A stretch of DNA of 25,480 bases. Source: JAVBNW01 sp031551255. GTDB lineage: Bacteria > Bacillota > Clostridia > Christensenellales > UBA1750. The notes under the pieces are model-generated. The model saw only the letters and a program-made list of their open reading frames with translations, had not been told where the DNA came from and did not search any database. The DNA lies in contig JAVBNW010000034.1 in NCBI GenBank assembly GCA_031551255.1, positions 1 to 25,480 of the forward strand, in the 5' to 3' direction. Positions 23,301 to 25,480 of the stretch are shown here, piece after piece (position 1 is the first letter of the stretch; each line of letters begins with the position of its first letter). The translations under genes were made by a program, and so were the position numbers.

Positions 23301-25022
23301 TGGGGCTTCGTCGGGTTTGACGATTGCCGTAGCGAGCGTTTCTTCACCGCAAACGAAGAGTCGATTCTGCGTTCGGGCAGCCTGCTGATCGCCAACGCGC
23401 TGCTGCGCAACGACATGACGCTGCGCCTGCGCCAAAACGCCAACGCTCTTCAGCGGGCGGTAGAGGCGGCCGAGACGGCCAGCCGGGCCAAGAGCGACTT
23501 TCTTTCAAACATGAGCCACGAAATGCGCACGCCGATGAACGCCATCATCGGCATGACATCCATCGGCAAATCCGCCGGCGACGTGGAGCGCAAGGACTAT
23601 GCGTTTGGCAAGATCGAGGATGCATCTACCCATCTTTTGGGCGTTATCAACGATGTGCTGGATATGTCCAAGATCGAGGCGAACAAGTTCGAGCTCTCCG
23701 AGGTGGAGTTCGATTTCGAGAAGATGCTGCAAAAAACCGTGAACGTCATCGCCTTCCGCGTGGATGAAAAAAAGCAGAATCTTTCGGTCGTTCTCGATCG
23801 GAAAATCCCCCGCATGTTGATCGGCGACGACCAACGGTTTAGCCAGGTGATCTCCAACCTTTTGTCCAACGCGGTCAAGTTTACCCCCGAGGGCGGTTCC
23901 ATACGCCTGGAAACGCGGCTCGTAAGCGATGCAGAGGGTCTGTGCACGATTCGAACCTTCGTAGCGGATACGGGCATCGGCATAAGCCCCGAGCAACAGG
24001 CCCGCTTATTTACATCCTTTGAGCAGGCGGAGAGCAGCACCTCCCGCAAGTTTGGAGGCACGGGCCTTGGCCTTGCCATATCCAGGCGTATCGTTACCAT
24101 GATGGGCGGCGAAATCGGCCTGAGCTCCGAGCTTAACAAGGGCTCTGTGTTCGAGTTTACCGTTTGCCTCAGGCGCGGCAAGGAAAACGGACGCGGCATG
24201 GTAGATCCTGGAATAGGATGGAAGAATTTGCGCGCGCTGGTCGTGGATGACGACCGGGACACACGGGAATACTTTGCCTCCATCGCCCAGCACTTCCACC
24301 TCGCCTGCGACACGGCCGCCGGCGGCGAGGAAGCCTTGGAGATGATCAGGCGCGGCGGAGCATACGATCTGTTCTTTGTCGACTGGCGGATGCCCGGTAT
24401 GAACGGCATCGAACTCGCGCGCGAAATCAAAAAACAAAACATACGCCGTTCGGTGGTCATCATGATATCGGCCGGCGTATGGAACGAAATTGAAGCGGAG
24501 GCCAAGGCGGCCGGCGTGGATAGGTTCTTATCCAAGCCGCTGTTCCCCTCGGCCATTGCCGATTGCATCAACCAATGCCTGGGCATCGACAACTCTTTGA
24601 AGGCCGGTGATGCTGCGCAGGAGGCAACGGATTGCTTTGAAGGGCACCGCGTACTGCTTGTAGAGGATGTCGAGATCAACCGCGAAATCGTGCTGGCGCT
24701 GCTGGAGCCCACAAAGCTTCAGATCGACTGCGCGGTGAGCGGGGTGCAGGCGGTGCGAATGTTTGGCGAGGAACCGGGGCGCTATGACATGATTTTTATG
24801 GATGTCCAAATGCCCGAAATGGACGGCTTAGAGGCGACCCGCCGCATCCGCGCTTCGAACGCGGCGCGGGCAAAGACGATACCCATCGTTGCCATGACAG
24901 CGAACGTATTTCGCGAGGATGTGGAAAAGTGCAAGGAGGCCGGCATGAACGACCATGTGGGCAAGCCGCTCGACATGGAAGAAGTGATGATGAAGCTACG
25001 GCGCTATTTGCCGCCAAACTAA
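20382..25022 (+). CDS. Hybrid histidine kinase with duplicated GAF and PAS modules
   Basis: This 1546-residue sensor kinase has, in order: a membrane segment (22-42), an extracytoplasmic Cache-like region (about 45-315), a second segment (319-341) and a HAMP-like linker (about 345-400). GAF-like module 1 (409-570), PAS-like repeat 1 (581-709), PAS-like repeat 2 (710-838) and GAF-like module 2 (845-1005) follow. Next is the HisKA domain with His1046 in FLSNMSHEMRTPMN. The ATPase domain has N box ISNLLSNAVKFTPEGG, G1 DTGIGIS and G2 GGTGLGL. Two receivers close the protein, with Asp1334 (FFVDWRMPGMNG) and Asp1474 (IFMDVQMPEMDG). All catalytic residues are present. It probably senses an outside ligand and relays phosphate internally and then outward; no free Hpt protein is encoded here. 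GGGGAGG at 20368-20374 supports the start. It is divergent from the truncated LytTR receiver. Confidence 0.93.
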   Translation: MNDSAAGTPRKRSISVRFRNINMVFLIAILAAVALVVAAMVGDITGDASEHYARFYTVETVEKFGSYLNRELALVDKVASSKAVSSWFADEGDPAKKLAAYEEMMGYAGMLQSANLYFGIHGTLDEYSVNSGASLGDFAPFDVLDPAIEYNDWYYECIGSENDYTLNIDIDKVTNTRRLWINHKVAQGEKVLGVFCSGLMFDTVAEELFGNYDDKSVRGYVVDENGLIQIDSSLIASGEMPGEEPARSVREASLDPTFADALDAHLGSMGGHYASRAEPKVIKLAKGSYGYVSIAPIANTNWTAITFFNANSLFDAGKLWPLLIVMLSAFVIYIVANNALIRRLLLAPLSHLTGSLAAAGESGATLYGSDREDEFGELSKTIQQMRDRLGAYNTQLVLASQERDRQSKLLHAVNSAASVLLNSDGRETEKSLREGMELMARCMDVDRIHIWRNETHSGVLCYTHVLEWAASPALRVATPELLSGISYEERIPRWEKAFARGECVNVALDSLSPDEQAWLASFALKSVLAIPVYLRESFWGFVSFDDCHRERAFTQEEVSILRSGSLMLASAMSRDEESLQMREADERTRIMLDATPLCCNFWSADYANIDCNEEAVKLFELKNKQEYLDRFFELSPEYQPDGQLSSAKANAYIKEAFQNGRVVFEWLHQKLNGTPIPAEITLVRVKRAEEYIVLGYTRDLREYKKMMAEMREADERVRLMLDATPLCCNLWDENFNNIDCNEEAVKLFELGSKQEYLSRFFELSPEYQPDGRLSSEKAGENISAAFRDGRVVFEWMHQKLDGTPVPSEITLVRVKRAESYIVAGYTRDLREYQKMMEEIEHRDALLHTVNHAATTLLQSEPDEFEEVLWQCMGMMANVVHVDRVYIWKNHTKGEKLYCTQLYEWSEGAKPQQGGEYAVDIPYDENIPGWEETLAGGKCVNGMVKDLSQGERNQLSPQGILSILVVPVFLQDHFWGFVGFDDCRSERFFTANEESILRSGSLLIANALLRNDMTLRLRQNANALQRAVEAAETASRAKSDFLSNMSHEMRTPMNAIIGMTSIGKSAGDVERKDYAFGKIEDASTHLLGVINDVLDMSKIEANKFELSEVEFDFEKMLQKTVNVIAFRVDEKKQNLSVVLDRKIPRMLIGDDQRFSQVISNLLSNAVKFTPEGGSIRLETRLVSDAEGLCTIRTFVADTGIGISPEQQARLFTSFEQAESSTSRKFGGTGLGLAISRRIVTMMGGEIGLSSELNKGSVFEFTVCLRRGKENGRGMVDPGIGWKNLRALVVDDDRDTREYFASIAQHFHLACDTAAGGEEALEMIRRGGAYDLFFVDWRMPGMNGIELAREIKKQNIRRSVVIMISAGVWNEIEAEAKAAGVDRFLSKPLFPSAIADCINQCLGIDNSLKAGDAAQEATDCFEGHRVLLVEDVEINREIVLALLEPTKLQIDCAVSGVQAVRMFGEEPGRYDMIFMDVQMPEMDGLEATRRIRASNAARAKTIPIVAMTANVFREDVEKCKEAGMNDHVGKPLDMEEVMMKLRRYLPPN
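22122..22895 (+). repeat. 387-base tandem duplication inside the kinase gene (two PAS units)
   Basis: The unit starting at 22122 (MREADERTRIMLDATPLCCN) recurs at 22509 (MREADERVRLMLDATPLCCN), exactly 387 bases or 129 codons later. The two copies stay alike through FELSPEYQPDG, GRVVFEW, ITLVRVKRAE and YTRDLREY. Third-codon differences show that the duplication is not very recent. Confidence 0.9.
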
Positions 25023-25480
25023 CTCGTCATTGCGGACTGCGTATCGCTCGCTTCCGTGCTGCGGCACGAAAGCTCGTTCACTGCGTCGCTCCTCCTCTTC
25101 CTCAAAACCGCTGTGGCGATTTTGAGGAGTAAGAAGAACGACGAGGCATGATACGAGGGCACGCGGTCCCCCCCCCGTTCTTCTGAATTCCAAAGAAACC
25201 TCAGTTTCTTTCAGACCGTTGACAAAGGCAACAGCGCAAAAAAAGATGCAAGAAACGAAAAACGACTCGCATTTGGCGTTCCTTCTTGGGGCGCGGGGCC
25301 CGCTGGCCCCGCATAAAAAGAGCCGGAGGGTGGCCGGAGCCGTGCGCGCCGAAGGCGCAAACCGGCACGGCGCAAGGCCAGCCGGGGCCCCCGACAAACC
25401 GAAGGTTTGGCGGGGCGGAGTAGCGACCTGCGGCAAGCGACCTTAGGAGATTGCCGCAGGCATTCGCGAACTGCAAGAAT
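25023..25480. other. Non-coding, hairpin-rich 3' region
   Basis: No credible gene lies here. Successive inverted repeats are visible: GCTTCCGTGC/GCACGAAAGC (25050-25073, one mismatch), CCTCAAAA/TTTTGAGG (25100-25127), AAAGAAAC/GTTTCTTT (25192-25211), GCGGGGCC/GGCCCCGC (25293-25312), GCCGTGC/GCACGGC (25339-25371) enclosing GCGCC/GGCGC, CAAACC/GGTTTG with GC-rich outer arms (25387-25416), and CCTGCGGCAA/TTGCCGCAGG (25427-25460). A run of nine C lies near 25168-25176. It may be a dispersed intergenic repeat or a structured RNA; no clear terminator for the kinase gene was found. Confidence 0.55.

Noticed and set aside
25219..25446. Basic 75-residue open frame on the plus strand, and two long minus-strand frames over the same region
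   Set aside because: They run through nested inverted repeats, are rich in Arg/Pro/Gly/Ala as expected from GC-rich repeats, and have no ribosome binding site.
1..25480. CRISPR arrays, tRNA or rRNA genes, insertion sequences, phage genes, attachment sites
   Set aside because: Reading both strands, I found no regularly spaced repeats, no tRNA-like block, no transposase or integrase motifs and no convincing attachment-site pairs.

Overview
The window looks like a chromosomal segment of a fairly GC-rich, Gram-positive-type bacterium, most likely a Clostridia/Firmicutes lineage. The grounds are GGAGG-type ribosome binding sites, sigma-A-like promoters, a YwbE-family protein, a large RHS/YD-repeat wall protein, a LytTR-type receiver and a MacB-like exporter with no outer-membrane partner. 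The lineage is an inference; no rRNA or tRNA gene is visible to test it.

Layout. Bases 1-1834 hold the 3' part of an RHS-repeat protein with a variable C-terminal cassette, closed by a strong terminator. From 1.9 to 5.1 kb lies a loosely packed accessory stretch: a cysteine-rich zinc-ribbon-like protein, a DUF2200 protein, a YwbE protein and an Imm-5-like putative immunity protein. Poorly coding DNA separates them. From 5.3 to 12.9 kb two divergent regulatory units face each other. Leftwards runs a PadR regulator fused to a DUF4180 domain, translationally coupled to an alpha/beta hydrolase. Rightwards runs a TetR regulator with a perfect operator at its own promoter, then an ABC ATPase, a two-repeat FtsX permease and a membrane-fusion protein, which together form one MacAB-like efflux unit. 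At 13.0-13.8 kb is an AT-rich stand-alone esterase with its own promoter and terminator.

From 14.0 to 16.0 kb a promoter, a cobalamin riboswitch and a terminator control a corrinoid adenosyltransferase and a UroD-fold, zinc-site methyltransferase-like protein. From 16.1 to 19.75 kb is a cyclic-di-GMP/phosphorelay module: a single-domain receiver and a Cache-GGDEF-EAL phosphodiesterase in one operon, divergent from a TetR regulator, with an inverted repeat over the operon promoter. This block looks inserted. At its right edge it ends inside a LytTR-type response regulator that now lacks its output domain. From 20.4 to 25.0 kb is a 1546-residue hybrid histidine kinase with duplicated GAF and PAS modules. 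The last 450 bases carry no credible gene but are dense in nested inverted repeats.

The window is mostly regulators, signalling proteins and transport. I see no CRISPR array, transposase, integrase, phage module or tRNA. No clearly new system is evident. The best leads are the PadR-DUF4180/hydrolase unit, the riboswitch-controlled adenosyltransferase/methyltransferase pair, the inserted c-di-GMP block with its operator, and the structured 3' element.
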